Made by a program: the position numbers and the translations under genes. A stretch of 64,000 nucleotides of DNA from Nostoc sp. XA010 (GTDB lineage: Bacteria > Cyanobacteriota > Cyanobacteriia > Cyanobacteriales > Nostocaceae). The notes under the pieces were generated by a model. That model was not told the DNA's origin. It saw only the letters and a list, made by a program, of their open reading frames with translations, and ran no database searches. The stretch covers positions 186,001-250,000 of the forward strand of contig NZ_JAIVFX010000008.1 of assembly GCF_020829625.1 (NCBI RefSeq), written 5' to 3'. Below, in pieces: positions 28,813 through 38,218 of this stretch (its first letter is position 1; each line of letters begins with the position of its first letter).

Positions 28813-29214
28813 CTACCAAACGTAACAAAGCACTTCGCCACCCAAGTTCTGACGCCGCGCTTCGCGGTCAGTCATAATGCCACTGGATGTAGAAATAATG
28901 GCAATGCCAATGCCGCCTAGTACCCTTGGTAATTCTTTTCTGTTGGAATAAACACGCAAGCCAGGCTTACTCACTCGCTTTAAGGCGGTGATCAGAGGTT
29001 GACGGTTTTTACCCTTATATTTCAGGGAAATCACCAGATTGTGTTTTACCCCTTCTTCTGCTTCTTCGATTTCAGCAATAAAGCCTTCCTCCCGTAGCAC
29101 TTTGGCAATGCTCCGAGTCATTTTTGTAGCTGGCACTTGTGTAGTTTGATGCCGCGCCAGGTTGGCATTGCGGATGCGCGTCAGCATATCTGCAATTGTG
29201 TCGTTAGCCGCCAT
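28813..29214 (-). CDS. rpsH: 30S ribosomal protein S8
   Basis: 133 residues: [25 protein letters not shown], the [30 protein letters not shown] core, and GGEVLCYVW at the end. Follows rplE directly, since rpsN is absent from this cluster. Confidence 0.97.
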   Translation of the reverse strand: MAANDTIADMLTRIRNANLARHQTTQVPATKMTRSIAKVLREEGFIAEIEEAEEGVKHNLVISLKYKGKNRQPLITALKRVSKPGLRVYSNRKELPRVLGGIGIAIISTSSGIMTDREARRQNLGGEVLCYVW

Positions 29215-29234
29215 CGTTCCCTCTATAGATGAAC

Positions 29235-29783
29235 TTATTGATCGCGAAAGGGCATTCCTAATTCTTTAAGTAAGGCGCGTCCCTCTTCGTCGTTTTTTGC
29301 TGTGGTGATGATGGAAATATCCATCCCACGCACTTGATCGATGCTGTCGTATTCGACTTCTGGAAAAATTAGCTGTTCTCTGACACCCAGAGTGTAGTTA
29401 CCGCGTCCGTCAAAGCTTTTAGCGCTAACGCCGCGAAAATCTCGAATTCTGGGTAATGACAAACTAACTAGTCTGTCGAAAAAGGCATACATCCGTTCGG
29501 CTCTGAGAGTAACCATGATCCCTACAGGCATCCCTTGACGAATCTTAAAGCCAGCGATCGCCTTTTTCGCCCGTGTCACCACTGGTTTTTGACCCGTGAC
29601 CAAGGCAATTTCATTAATGGATGCTTCCAGCGACTTCGCATTTTGAGCTGCTTCACCCAAACCCCGGTTAATAGTAACTTTTACCAACTTCGGTACTTGA
29701 TGAACGTTGGTATATTGAAACTGATTAATCAGTTTGGGGACGATTGTCTCTTGATATAAGCTTTTGAGTCTTGTTGTCGCCAT
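29235..29783 (-). CDS. rplE: 50S ribosomal protein L5
   Basis: 182 residues: [47 protein letters not shown] and the C-terminal [25 protein letters not shown]. Binds 5S rRNA and the P-site tRNA. Starts after a heptamer-array spacer behind rplX. Confidence 0.97.
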   Translation of the reverse strand: MATTRLKSLYQETIVPKLINQFQYTNVHQVPKLVKVTINRGLGEAAQNAKSLEASINEIALVTGQKPVVTRAKKAIAGFKIRQGMPVGIMVTLRAERMYAFFDRLVSLSLPRIRDFRGVSAKSFDGRGNYTLGVREQLIFPEVEYDSIDQVRGMDISIITTAKNDEEGRALLKELGMPFRDQ

Positions 29784-29828
29784 AGTTTTTTGTCCTGATA
29801 TCCCTGGGCTTGGTCAGGGAACTTTTAT

Positions 29829-29908
29829 TGTCCTTTGTTATTTGTCCTTTGTCTTTTGTTATTTGTCTTTTTACTAATAACTAATGACTAATGACTAATG
29901 ACTAATGA
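29829..29908. repeat. Two-armed heptamer array (rplX-rplE)
   Basis: TTTGTTA/TTTGTCC units, then four near-perfect TAATGAC units. The rplX stop TAG (29909-29911) is continuous with the TAGTCAT periodicity. Confidence 0.82.
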
Positions 29909-30262
29909 CTATTTATCCAGAATCTCGCCAGTTTTCTTGAGTTTTCTGACTTTTTTGCCTTCTGAGGTAAAGGTATAACAAACACGACTGGCAACGTTTT
30001 GCTTGGTGGAATAAAGCATTACGTTAGAGCTATGAATTGGGAACTCTTGGGTCATAATTCGCCCAGATTCCCCTTCTTGCTGGGGTTTGACGTGCTTGGT
30101 TTTAATGTTTACACCTTTGACGATGACTTTACTCAGTTGGGGAAGTGCCTGGATAATTTCACCAACTTTTCCTTTGTCTTTGCCAGCAATCACTTGTACG
30201 GTGTCGCCAGTTTTGACGTGCATTTTGTGGAATACTTTGGGCGTACCCTGTTTGGTTGCCAT
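29909..30262 (-). CDS. rplX: 50S ribosomal protein L24
   Basis: 117 residues with the KOW motif [20 protein letters not shown] and [20 protein letters not shown]. An assembly initiator at the 5' end of 23S rRNA. Its ATG overlaps the rplN stop by one base. Confidence 0.97.
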   Translation of the reverse strand: MATKQGTPKVFHKMHVKTGDTVQVIAGKDKGKVGEIIQALPQLSKVIVKGVNIKTKHVKPQQEGESGRIMTQEFPIHSSNVMLYSTKQNVASRVCYTFTSEGKKVRKLKKTGEILDK

Positions 30263-30630
30263 TAAAGCACCTCCGGAGCCAGAGAAACGATTTTGGTAAA
30301 GTTTTTATCGCGCAGTTCCCGTGCAACTGGGCCAAAAACCCGTGTGCCTCTGGGATTACCATCTTTGTTGATGATCACAGCAGCGTTATCATCAAAGCGA
30401 ATGCTCATACCGCTGTCACGAGATACAGCTTTACGAGTGCGGACAATTACTGCTTCCACAACATCAGACTTTTTTACAGCCATGTTAGGTGTAGCATCTT
30501 TGACAACGGCGATAATCTTATCGCCGATAAAACCATAACGACGGTTGCCTCCGCCTAAGATGCGGATGCACATTAGTTTACGGGCACCGCTATTATCTGC
30601 GACATTCAGGTAAGTCTGGGGTTGAATCAC
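30262..30630 (-). CDS. rplN: 50S ribosomal protein L14
   Basis: 122 residues: [45 protein letters not shown] and [28 protein letters not shown]. Core L14 at the inter-subunit face. Confidence 0.97.
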   Translation of the reverse strand: MIQPQTYLNVADNSGARKLMCIRILGGGNRRYGFIGDKIIAVVKDATPNMAVKKSDVVEAVIVRTRKAVSRDSGMSIRFDDNAAVIINKDGNPRGTRVFGPVARELRDKNFTKIVSLAPEVL

Positions 30631-30676
30631 AATTATTCTCCCTTGTAATGTTGTTAGTTTCTAACAACGATGAGGT

Positions 30677-30925
30677 TTAAGTAGGCTTGACGTTCAGGAC
30701 TTCTGTGATTTTCCAGCGCTTGGTTTTGCTCAGGGGTCTTGTTTCCTGAATGCGAACGCGATCGCCTACTTTACACTTATTTTCTTCGTCGTGAACTTTA
30801 TATCGTTGGGTGTTAACCACAATTTTGCCGTACTTGGGGTGAGGAGCGCGGTTTTCTATGGCTACTACCACAGTTTTTTGCATTTTATCGCTCACTACCA
30901 AGCCAACTCGTTCTTTAACTGCCAT
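30677..30925 (-). CDS. rpsQ: 30S ribosomal protein S17
   Basis: 82 residues, OB-fold: [40 protein letters not shown] and [19 protein letters not shown]. Between rpmC and rplN. Confidence 0.96.
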   Translation of the reverse strand: MAVKERVGLVVSDKMQKTVVVAIENRAPHPKYGKIVVNTQRYKVHDEENKCKVGDRVRIQETRPLSKTKRWKITEVLNVKPT

Positions 30926-30931
30926 AATCTC

Positions 30932-31159
30932 CTACTTTTCTTCTTTAGCCGATTGACTTGCTGCCCGTTTGCGTTCTGTCTCTAGCGTTAGCAACTGGGC
31001 TAGGCGGTGTCGCATTTGTCGGAACTGGTGAGGCTTTTCTAGTTGTCTTGTAGCTTTTTGTAAGCGCAACTGAAATAGTTGTCTTTTGATCGCGACAATT
31101 TCTTCAGAAAGTTTTTCGTCACTTAATTCTCTTGCTTCTGAAATCTTGGGAAGAGGCAT
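30932..31159 (-). CDS. rpmC: 50S ribosomal protein L29
   Basis: 75 residues, two-helix hairpin: LPKISEARELSDEKLSEEIVAIKRQLFQLRLQKATRQL and RHRLAQLLTLETER, with an extra charged tail. Four bases after rplP. Confidence 0.96.
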   Translation of the reverse strand: MPLPKISEARELSDEKLSEEIVAIKRQLFQLRLQKATRQLEKPHQFRQMRHRLAQLLTLETERKRAASQSAKEEK

Positions 31160-31162
31160 AAG

Positions 31163-31588
31163 CTACTCCTGCTCCTGTGGTTGAGAGCGCACAATAAACT
31201 TAGTTTTTATAGGCAATTTAAATGAAGCCAAACGCATAGCTTCACGGGCGATTTCTTCCGAAACCCCACCGATTTCAAACAAAATTCGTCCTGGCTTGAC
31301 TACAGCTACCCAAAACTCTGGATTACCTTTACCGGAACCCATCCGGGTTTCAGCAGGACGCATGGTTACAGGTTTATCAGGGAAAATCCGAATCCAGATT
31401 TGTCCACCCCGACGAATATAACGGGTCATTGCCCGACGAGAAGCCTCGATTTGCCGGGAGGTAATCCAAGCAGGTTCTTGCGCTTGGAGTGCAAAATCAC
31501 CGAAGTTGAGGGTGCTACCACGGGTGGCTAGTCCCTCCATCCGTCCGCGCTGTTGTTTGCGGAATTTAGTTCTTCTAGGGCTTAACAT
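31163..31588 (-). CDS. rplP: 50S ribosomal protein L16
   Basis: 141 residues: [55 protein letters not shown]. Near the A-site tRNA and a late assembly protein. A heptamer array with an embedded palindromic element separates it from rpsC. Confidence 0.97.
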   Translation of the reverse strand: MLSPRRTKFRKQQRGRMEGLATRGSTLNFGDFALQAQEPAWITSRQIEASRRAMTRYIRRGGQIWIRIFPDKPVTMRPAETRMGSGKGNPEFWVAVVKPGRILFEIGGVSEEIAREAMRLASFKLPIKTKFIVRSQPQEQE

Positions 31589-31592
31589 GGTT

Positions 31593-31697
31593 TGTTACTT
31601 GTCATTTGTCATTTGTCCTACCCTACGGGAAGCCGCCAAAGGGCGTCTATGTCATTTGTCATCTGCCATTTATTAATGACTAATGACTAATGACGAT
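31593..31697. repeat. Two-armed heptamer array with nested palindromic element (rpsC-rplP)
   Basis: TTTGTCA units are interrupted at 31618-31650 by a GC-rich element, CTACCCTACGGGAAGCCG through GGGCGTCTAT, after which the array resumes with GTCATTTGTC and TAATGAC units. The same element interrupts the atpC-atpD array at the equivalent place. Confidence 0.82.
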
Positions 31698-32480
31698 TTA
31701 TCCTTCATTTGAGCGGTCTTCAAATTGCTGGCGACGACGTTGTTGTTGACGACGACGGGGTTCACGATCGCGATCGCGGGGATCGCGTTCACGTTCGCGG
31801 CTTGCAGGTGGTAGGGGGGTTTCTTCCTGTCCAGGAATAATTTCTCCCTTAAACACCCATACTTTGATGCCCAGAATGCCGTAAACAGTCTTTGCCGTGC
31901 AATAAGAGTAGTCAATGTCAGCCCGTAACGTATGTAAAGGTACTCTACCTTCACGAGTCCACTCTGTCCGGGCAATTTCTGCACCGTTGAGCCGACCGCT
32001 GACTTGGATTTTAATCCCTTGAACACCAGCGCGTTGGGCCCGTTGAATCGATTGCCGCACTACCCGCCGAAAGGATACTCGGCGTTCTAATTGTTGAGCA
32101 ATATATTCGGCAATTAGATAGGCATCAGCATCAACTCGTTGAACTTCAACTACGTTAATGCGAATTTGGCGATTACTACCTAACAATCCTTGGAGTCCGG
32201 TACGTAAGGATTCAATGCCTTGCCCACCACGGCCCACTACTACACCTGGTCTAGCTGTGCGTACTTCTAAGTCGATTTGGTCGGCTTTGCGCTCAATCCG
32301 AACTTCGGAAATCCCGGCGTTGTTTTGAGCCTGCCTACCCAGCTTTTGTTCTATATATTGACGCAGTTTGTAGTCTTCTTGTAAAAGTTCTGGATAACGA
32401 TCAGCAACAGCAAACCAACGGGATTGATGTTCATGTGTAATACCCAGGCGAAAACCAACTGGATGAATCTTCTGTCCCAC
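31698..32480 (-). CDS. rpsC: 30S ribosomal protein S3
   Basis: 260 residues. KH domain in the N-terminal half ([22 protein letters not shown]), then the C-terminal domain [20 protein letters not shown] and GVKVW-like [10 protein letters not shown]. Residues from about 225 form an Arg/Glu/Gln-rich tail ([20 protein letters not shown]) encoded partly by overlapping CGCGATCG repeats. Forms the mRNA entry tunnel. Confidence 0.97.
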   Translation of the reverse strand: MGQKIHPVGFRLGITHEHQSRWFAVADRYPELLQEDYKLRQYIEQKLGRQAQNNAGISEVRIERKADQIDLEVRTARPGVVVGRGGQGIESLRTGLQGLLGSNRQIRINVVEVQRVDADAYLIAEYIAQQLERRVSFRRVVRQSIQRAQRAGVQGIKIQVSGRLNGAEIARTEWTREGRVPLHTLRADIDYSYCTAKTVYGILGIKVWVFKGEIIPGQEETPLPPASRERERDPRDRDREPRRRQQQRRRQQFEDRSNEG

Positions 32481-32533
32481 GAATGCTTCCTCTAAGATTT
32501 CTTACTTTACGTAATTTATTCGTGTAAGCGTGC

Positions 32534-32890
32534 TTATTTTTCTGGGGCGGCTCCAACAGCCACAGTAATATGACACGTCGGCTTGCGAATTTGGTAAGCT
32601 CGACCTTGCGCTCTTGGTTGGAACCGCTTTAATGGTGGCCCTTGATCAGCATAAGCCTGAGTAATCACTAGTTGAGTCCGATCTAACCCAGCGTTGTGTT
32701 CGGCATTGGCAGCAGCGCTTCTGAGAACCTTCAATATGGGTTCAGTGGCGCGATAGGGCATGAATTCTAGGATGATTAATGCTTCACGGTACGATCGCCC
32801 GCGAATTTGATCGAGTACCCGACGCACTTTGTAGGCCGAGATGCGGATAAAACGAGCGATCGCTTTTACTTCAGTAGTATTAGTAGCCAT
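32534..32890 (-). CDS. rplV: 50S ribosomal protein L22
   Basis: 118 residues from the ATG at 32890 ([31 protein letters not shown]), which has AGAAAATT just upstream. A longer frame to 32932 is translated from heptamer-repeat DNA ([10 protein letters not shown]) and is rejected. The exit-tunnel loop region [21 protein letters not shown] is intact. Confidence 0.95.
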   Translation of the reverse strand: MATNTTEVKAIARFIRISAYKVRRVLDQIRGRSYREALIILEFMPYRATEPILKVLRSAAANAEHNAGLDRTQLVITQAYADQGPPLKRFQPRAQGRAYQIRKPTCHITVAVGAAPEK

Positions 32891-32904
32891 AATTTTCTCC
32901 AATT

Positions 32905-32971
32905 TTGTCATTTGTCGTTTGTCATTTGTCATTTGTCTTTCAGCTCCTGACTAATGACTCATGACTAATGA
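32905..32971. repeat. Two-armed heptamer array (rpsS-rplV)
   Basis: TTTGTCA/TTTGTCG units, then CTAATGACTCATGACTAATGA. The stop TAG of rpsS (32972-32974) joins the array as TAGTCATTAG in mRNA sense. Confidence 0.8.
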
Positions 32972-33250
32972 CTACCTACCTGCTTTTTTGTCGCTTTTTC
33001 CATGACCTCTGTAGGTGCGTGTCGGCGCAAATTCACCCAACTTGTGTCCTACCATCTGTTCATTTACAAAAACTGGAACGTGTTGTCGTCCGTTGTGAAC
33101 AGCTATGGTATGACCTACCATTAGAGGCAAAATTGTCGAAGCTCTTGACCAAGTTTTAATAACTTCTTTTCTGTTGTTGTCGTTGAGCTTTTCAATTTTC
33201 TTTAGGAGATGATCCGCAACGAAAGGACCTTTTTTTAGAGAACGACCCAT
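32972..33250 (-). CDS. rpsS: 30S ribosomal protein S19
   Basis: 92 residues: [73 protein letters not shown]. Head of the 30S subunit, next to S13. Confidence 0.97.
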   Translation of the reverse strand: MGRSLKKGPFVADHLLKKIEKLNDNNRKEVIKTWSRASTILPLMVGHTIAVHNGRQHVPVFVNEQMVGHKLGEFAPTRTYRGHGKSDKKAGR

Positions 33251-33254
33251 AGTT

Positions 33255-33363
33255 CAATTTTGGATTTAGGATTTAGGAATTATGAGTGGGGAGTGAGGAG
33301 TGAGGAATTAGGAGTTAGATTTTACTCTCAACTTATAACTCTTAACTCTTAACTCCTAACTCT
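33255..33363. repeat. Inverted heptamer array of another family (rplB-rpsS)
   Basis: Left arm of GGATTTAGGA and GGAGTGAGGAGTGAGGAATTAGGA units. Right arm of AACTCTTAACTCTTAACTCCTAACT. The arms are near inverted complements. Confidence 0.7.
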
Positions 33364-34227
33364 TTAAGACTCACGACCACCGCGACCGCGTTTGGAAGAC
33401 TTACGGCGACGACGGATAATCAATTTGCTGCTAAGTTTCTTACGATTGCGTGTCTTCGCGCCCAATGTGGGTTTACCCCAAGGTGTAACAGGTCCTGATC
33501 TACCGATAGGTGCCCTACCCTCACCACCACCATGTGGGTGATCCACTGGGTTCATGACGCTACCTCTAACCTTAGGACGGCGACCTTTCCAGCGATTTCG
33601 TCCTGCTTTACCTGCACTCAGGTTTCTCGCATCGGTGTTGCCTACTTGCCCAATGGTGGCGTAGCATTCGCGCCGAATCAAGCGGACTTCTCCTGAAGGC
33701 AACTTGAGAGTTACATAATTACCTTCTTTTGCCACAACTTGAGCGCTAGCACCAGCAGCACGCACGATTTGACCACCTTTGCCAGGAGTCAGTTCTACGT
33801 TGTGAACACCAGTACCCAAGGGAATCCTTGAAAGAGGTAAAGCATTACCATCTTCAAAGGGAGCTTCAGGCCCAGAAATAATTATTGTTCCAACTTTCAA
33901 CCCGTTGGGATGGAGGATATAACGTTTTTCGCCATCTTGGTAATACAAAAGGGCAATTCGGGCATTGCGGTTAGGATCGTATTCAACTGCTGCGACTTTG
34001 GCAGGAATATTATGTTTATCCCTTTTAAAATCGATGATCCGGTAAAGTTGTTTGTGTCCGCCACCCCGGCGACGACTGGTAATCCGCCCGGTATTATTCC
34101 GACCTTTAGCGCGATGCTTCGAGGTAGTTAGGGATTTTTCTGGCTCGGTTTTTGTGATTTCCGCAAAGTCAGAAACTGTAACTTGGCGAGTGCTGGGGGT
34201 ATAAGGGCGATAAGAACGAGTACCCAT
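33364..34227 (-). CDS. rplB: 50S ribosomal protein L2
   Basis: 287 residues: [43 protein letters not shown], and the catalytic-centre region [21 protein letters not shown] including the conserved His of HPHGGG. Basic C-terminal tail. Confidence 0.98.
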   Translation of the reverse strand: MGTRSYRPYTPSTRQVTVSDFAEITKTEPEKSLTTSKHRAKGRNNTGRITSRRRGGGHKQLYRIIDFKRDKHNIPAKVAAVEYDPNRNARIALLYYQDGEKRYILHPNGLKVGTIIISGPEAPFEDGNALPLSRIPLGTGVHNVELTPGKGGQIVRAAGASAQVVAKEGNYVTLKLPSGEVRLIRRECYATIGQVGNTDARNLSAGKAGRNRWKGRRPKVRGSVMNPVDHPHGGGEGRAPIGRSGPVTPWGKPTLGAKTRNRKKLSSKLIIRRRRKSSKRGRGGRES

Positions 34228-34381
34228 AATCTATTTTGGATTTTGGATTTTGGATTTACTTAATTTTGGATTTTGAATTTTGGATTTTGGATTTAATGAG
34301 TGTTTAACTAATTGCGACCATCTTGGGGACTTATTAAGTAAACTCCTCAATCTAAAATCTAAAATCTAAAATCTAAAATTC
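34228..34381. repeat. TTTTGGA / TCTAAAA inverted heptamer array (rplW-rplB)
   Basis: About eight TTTTGGA/TTTTGAA units on the left and four TCTAAAA units on the right flank about 50 bases of unrelated sequence (34298-34345). A third heptamer vocabulary in the same operon. Confidence 0.75.
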
Positions 34382-34696
34382 CTAGACTTCTGGGAATAGA
34401 ACTTGTCTAATCTTGTCTTCATCCCCAGGGGCGACGGTAACAATGGCTCGCTTATATTGGGGCTTATAACCGATAAATTTGCCAACACGCCGCTTTTTAC
34501 GCGGTGGTAAGGTTGTGTTGACTTTTACAACCTTGACCTGAAACAAGTCTTCAATCGCAGCCTTGATTTCTGGCTTAGATGCCTTTGGAATTACTTCAAA
34601 CGTGTACTTATTCTGCTCCATCAAGATAGTCGCTTTCTCGGTGACTATTGGGCGACGCACTAAGTCGGCAAGGTCGCGGGGGTCAAAGCTAGGCAC
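34382..34696 (-). CDS. rplW: 50S ribosomal protein L23
   Basis: 104 residues: [53 protein letters not shown]. Sits at the peptide exit and binds trigger factor and SRP. Its start overlaps the rplD stop by eight bases. Confidence 0.97.
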   Translation of the reverse strand: MPSFDPRDLADLVRRPIVTEKATILMEQNKYTFEVIPKASKPEIKAAIEDLFQVKVVKVNTTLPPRKKRRVGKFIGYKPQYKRAIVTVAPGDEDKIRQVLFPEV

Positions 34697-35327
34697 TGTA
34701 GACCTCCTGAATTTTTTCTAGGGCTGATGCCGTAACTACAATTTTGTCAGCGTGCAGTAAATCAAAAACATTTAGCTGGTCGGCTGCAATTAGTTTTAAA
34801 TTTTCAATGTTGCGGGCTGACAAATAAACATTATCTGTATCCGCAATTTCAGACAAAATTAACAGTGCCTTGCTTTCTGGCACTACTCCCCAACGGGCAA
34901 GTGCTGCCACTAAGTCTTTTGTCTTCGGGCGAGATAGCTCGGTGCTAAATTCTTCTACTACGATCAAGTCTTCAATACGACCCACAAATGCTGTCCGCAG
35001 TGCTAAACGTCGCTCCTTGCGGTTCAACTTCAGGTCGAAGTCTCTAGGCTTTGGTCCAAAGATTACACCACCACCACGCCACAGTGGTGAACGAATAGAC
35101 CCTGCACGAGCGCGACCAGTACCTTTTTGCCGCCAAGGTTTACGGCCACCGCCTCTGACTTCAGCACGAGTTTTTGTACTGGCATTTCCTTGACGAGCAT
35201 TAGTCAATTGCCGTACCAAGGCGCGATGCACAATATGAGACGCTGTTTCTTCCTTGGCAACGCGCAACTCGAAGGTCGTCTCGCCGACCTGTTCTCCTTG
35301 CCAATTTTTAACTACGCTTTCAACCAT
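34689..35327 (-). CDS. rplD: 50S ribosomal protein L4
   Basis: 212 residues from the ATG at 35327 ([21 protein letters not shown]). A longer frame to 35357 begins in repeat DNA and is rejected. The exit-tunnel loop [31 protein letters not shown] is intact. Overlaps rplW. Confidence 0.96.
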   Translation of the reverse strand: MVESVVKNWQGEQVGETTFELRVAKEETASHIVHRALVRQLTNARQGNASTKTRAEVRGGGRKPWRQKGTGRARAGSIRSPLWRGGGVIFGPKPRDFDLKLNRKERRLALRTAFVGRIEDLIVVEEFSTELSRPKTKDLVAALARWGVVPESKALLILSEIADTDNVYLSARNIENLKLIAADQLNVFDLLHADKIVVTASALEKIQEVYSA

Positions 35328-35430
35328 CTTTGTTATTTGTCCTTTGTCATTTGTCATTTGTCATTTGTCTTTTGCCATTTGTCCTTAGCCAATGACTAAT
35401 GACTAATGACTCTTGACTAATGACTTTTGA
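35328..35430. repeat. Two-armed heptamer array (rplC-rplD)
   Basis: Six TTTGTCA-type units, then AATGACTAATGACTAATGACTC units, ending at the rplC stop TAG (35431-35433) as TAGTCAAAAGTCATTAG in mRNA sense. Confidence 0.82.
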
Positions 35431-36063
35431 CTATCCCACTATTTTTGCAGGCACAACACTTACTAGAGCGCCCGGTTTACCAGGAATTGCTCCTTTAATA
35501 AGTAATAAGTTGCGTTCTGCATCAACTCGCACTATGGTCAGCTTACGGATTGTGATACGTTTGCCACCTAAACGGCCTGCCATCCGCTTACCTGGATAGA
35601 CACGACCTGGTGTTGTACCAGCACCAATAGAACCTGGCGCTCTGTGGTTTTTGGAACCGTGGGACATGGGCCCCCGACCAAAGTTGTTACGCTTCTGGTT
35701 ACCCGCAAAGCCGCGACCGATGCTTGTGCCGACTACATCGACAATCTGACCTGCACTAAAAATATCTGCTTTAATCTCTTGACCTAAAGCATAATCACCA
35801 GAACTTTCGGTGTGATATTCATTTAGGTGACGCAATGCTGGGGCAGATGATTTAGCTAAATGACCCAGTAGTGGTCTGTTCAGTGCCTTTGGTTTGACTT
35901 CGCCAAAACCAACTTGAATGGCAAAGTAACCGTCGGTTTGTTTCGTTTTAACTTGTGTAACGGTGCATGGCCCTGCTTGAATGACAGTCACAGGAATAGC
36001 TACTCCTGCTTCGTCAAATATTTGGGTCATGCCCAGCTTGGTGCCGAGAATACCTACAGACAC
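35431..36063 (-). CDS. rplC: 50S ribosomal protein L3
   Basis: 210 residues starting with GTG at 36063, preceded at about 11 bases by AAAGGAG, which supports this start ([20 protein letters not shown]). The long peptidyl-transferase-reaching loop [21 protein letters not shown] is intact. First gene of the block, with a leader of about 600 bases. Confidence 0.96.
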   Translation of the reverse strand: MSVGILGTKLGMTQIFDEAGVAIPVTVIQAGPCTVTQVKTKQTDGYFAIQVGFGEVKPKALNRPLLGHLAKSSAPALRHLNEYHTESSGDYALGQEIKADIFSAGQIVDVVGTSIGRGFAGNQKRNNFGRGPMSHGSKNHRAPGSIGAGTTPGRVYPGKRMAGRLGGKRITIRKLTIVRVDAERNLLLIKGAIPGKPGALVSVVPAKIVG

Positions 36064-36700
36064 AGTAACTGGTTCTCCTTTCTACTTGCTGACCTTGGAA
36101 TTGGACTCTAGAGGACACGCTTTGTACGCATCAATTTAGGCTGGGTTAGCCTGCGAAATTTGGAATGGTTTAAAATAAACCGCTCCAAATGCTTTCGGAC
36201 ACAACAAACCGTGTCCGTACTGCTTGGTGAATCTGTTTAGCTTCACTCACTAGATCACCAGAACAGCCACAAGTCCCTTCCCATTGGGAAGGAGTAACTT
36301 CTGGAATCAATGCAAGGCGCTACAGCTTTAAGCTGTGTGCAGCAATGCTTTCGTCCAAGCAATTGCTCTGGCACTTTCTGGAGGCAGCGCTGTCGGCGGG
36401 TTTTCCGATTTTTAGACGCCCATAAGACGGCTTCCCGGAGATTGGCTACTGCCGTGTTGCAGTTGGACTTAAGCGGTTTTTACCACCCAGTATCCGTTAA
36501 CTGAGACTGACGTAATGCCATGAAACCAACATTGCTGCTCAGTTTTTACTTCCTTAAACACCTTAAACTATTGTTTAAGATTTCGCCTGCTTTTTCAGAC
36601 GCATAGGAGTAACTGTACTCTGGAGCTTTGGATTGGCTTTAATTTTTCGTCCATAAGCTCCAATGTTGACCTGAAAGCTTTCTTAGTTTACCAGTCTATG
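36064..36700 (-). promoter_or_regulatory. Long structured leader of the rplC (S10-type) operon
   Basis: No ORF is supported on either strand, yet the region is not AT-rich like other spacers. Several stems are visible: GGTTTA/TAAACC (36167-36181), CGGACAC/GTGTCCG (36196-36217), CCTTCCC/GGGAAGG with a 3-base loop (36276-36292), and AGCTTTAAGCT near 36326. An autoregulatory leader, for instance L4- or L3-responsive, is inferred. The promoter would lie at or beyond 36650. Confidence 0.45.
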
Positions 36701-36865
36701 ATCAATCTTAGTTAGATTATCCAATTTGGATTGAGTCATCAGTTTCTGATACTAACACTATCTCAAAATGACAGTAAGAAGTGGGTCTAATTTGCGTTTT
36801 TGGTCACAATCTAATAATATAAATTATTTATTTATGTTTGTCTAGTAATTTATAGAGTTATTTTT

Positions 36866-37022
36866 GGGAAGTGGGGAAGAAGCAGTGGAGCAGGGAGGCA
36901 GGGGGCAGGGCGCAAGGGGGGTGGAAAAGAGGGATTGGGGCAGGGTGCGCTTTGCAGTGGACAAAGTTTCCCTTTTCCCCCTGCTCCCTGCTCCCTGCCC
37001 CTCTGGCTCTTCCCCACTTCCC
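36866..37022. repeat. MITE-like GC-skewed inverted repeat upstream of ndhN
   Basis: The left end GGGAAGTGGGGAAGAAGC, then GGAGCAGGGAGGCAGGGGGC, is mirrored by the right end CCTGCTCCCTGCTCCCTGCC through CTTCCCCACTTCCC. The arms are about 45 bases, imperfect, around an inner segment of about 60 bases. A similar element lies inside the WD40 kinase gene. The remaining spacer from 36701 is AT-rich and featureless. Confidence 0.65.
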
Positions 37023-37094
37023 AAAGAAAATGCTTTTAATCTATCAGTTCAGGGTAAATAATAGAAATATCTAAGTGGGATAACACGAAAATCT

Positions 37095-37571
37095 ATGGCA
37101 CTAATTACCACTGGCAACGGTTTAATGCGCGATCTGGAAAAATTTGGCGCTCTTGGCGTGTATGTACCTCTGGAAGGGGGTTATGAAGGTCGATATCAGC
37201 GCCGACTACGCGCAGCTGGCTATACTACCCTCCACATTACCGCCAAAGGGTTGGGCGACATAGCTACGTATCTCACACGAATTCATGGAGTCAGACCTCC
37301 TCATCTTGGTAAAAAAAGTAATGGTAGTGGTGCGGCAGTAGGCCATGTGTACTATTTGCCACCAATTATCAATTCTCATCTAGAACAGCTACCACCAAAG
37401 TCAAAGGGGCTGGTTTTGTGGATTATTGAAGGGCATATTCTTTCCAATGAGGAACTTGAGTATTTAACGAATTTGCCTCAGCTAGAACCACGAGTAAGAG
37501 TAGTCATTGAGAGAGGTGGCGATCGCGCCTTCCGTTGGACTTCTCTAGAAAAAACTCTGTTAGCTAGTTAG
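37095..37571 (+). CDS. ndhN: NAD(P)H-quinone oxidoreductase (NDH-1) subunit N
   Basis: 158 residues: MALITTGNGLMRDLEKFGAL, EGGYEGRYQRRLRAAGYTTLHITAKGLGD and a C-terminal VRVVIERGGDRAFRW. A cyanobacterial/plastid-specific peripheral subunit of the ferredoxin-dependent NDH-1 complex of thylakoids. Stop TAG is followed directly by TCCTTTG heptamer DNA. Confidence 0.96.
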   Translation: MALITTGNGLMRDLEKFGALGVYVPLEGGYEGRYQRRLRAAGYTTLHITAKGLGDIATYLTRIHGVRPPHLGKKSNGSGAAVGHVYYLPPIINSHLEQLPPKSKGLVLWIIEGHILSNEELEYLTNLPQLEPRVRVVIERGGDRAFRWTSLEKTLLAS

Positions 37572-37606
37572 TCCTTTGTGATTAGTCATTAGTCATTTGC
37601 TCATGA

Positions 37607-38080
37607 CTAATGACTCAATTCAATCAGCATTTCAATAATGCTGACTCGAAAACCACAAGATGCAAATAACTGCCGTGAAGCCTCATTAGCAATTGCTGTA
37701 TCTAGACGAATTTGCTTAACGCCCATCTGATGAAAGCGTTCAACAGTTAGCATCACCATCTGCCGCGCAATTCCGTTTTGGCGATATTCCGGCTCAACCC
37801 AGATATCATGAATAAAAGCAAATTCCTGTAACCGATAAATTGGTATTTCTTGCTCAATTGTCGCCACCAGAAAAGTTACAAGTTGTCCTTCACTTTCGGA
37901 TACTAGAAATACACTACGATCGCTATTTGCCAAACGTGTCAACCATTGTTCATAACGCTGTTCTGGATTTTGCACAAAACCATACTTGGCAGAATCCCAC
38001 GACTGGTGCAAGGCAGAAATTTTGGCAACCATTGGGAAAACTGCGGGTACGTCATCTGTGCTAGCGGGACGGATCAGCAT
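37607..38080 (-). CDS. GNAT-family N-acetyltransferase
   Basis: 157 residues. The acetyl-CoA motif A is DIWVEPEYRQNGIARQMVMLTVERF, followed by QIRLDTAIANEASRQLFASCGF (motif B). MLIRPASTDDVPAVFPMV is the usual start. The substrate is unknown. Convergent with ndhN across a short heptamer array. Confidence 0.88.
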   Translation of the reverse strand: MLIRPASTDDVPAVFPMVAKISALHQSWDSAKYGFVQNPEQRYEQWLTRLANSDRSVFLVSESEGQLVTFLVATIEQEIPIYRLQEFAFIHDIWVEPEYRQNGIARQMVMLTVERFHQMGVKQIRLDTAIANEASRQLFASCGFRVSIIEMLIELSH

Positions 38081-38218
38081 AAATTCATTCTGGAATTTGT
38101 TCCAGAAACGGTATAAGTGGGTATCTGGAATGGTTATAAGGTTTAGAGACTATGGCAAACGACTTTCTGATTTTGAGGAAGAAATTCAACAGTTGAAGCA
38201 CAGGTTGTAATCAAGGTT

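Noticed and set aside
32534..32932. Longer rplV start at 32932
   Set aside because: The extra 14 residues are translated heptamer-repeat DNA. The ATG at 32890 gives the conserved L22 N-terminus.
34689..35357. Longer rplD start at 35357
   Set aside because: The first ten codons come from the heptamer array. MVESVVKNW at 35327 is the family start.
36310..36504. 64-aa plus-strand ORF in the rplC leader
   Set aside because: Cys/Arg-rich composition unlike a cyanobacterial protein, and it overlaps the stem-loops of the leader.
36842..37074. Several 60-67 aa ORFs in both strands upstream of ndhN
   Set aside because: All are translations of the G-rich/C-rich inverted repeat.
38130..38210. Short plus-strand ORF MVIRFRDYGKRLSDFEEEIQ
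   Set aside because: Only 26 codons between convergent-side genes, no ribosome-binding site and no recognisable family.
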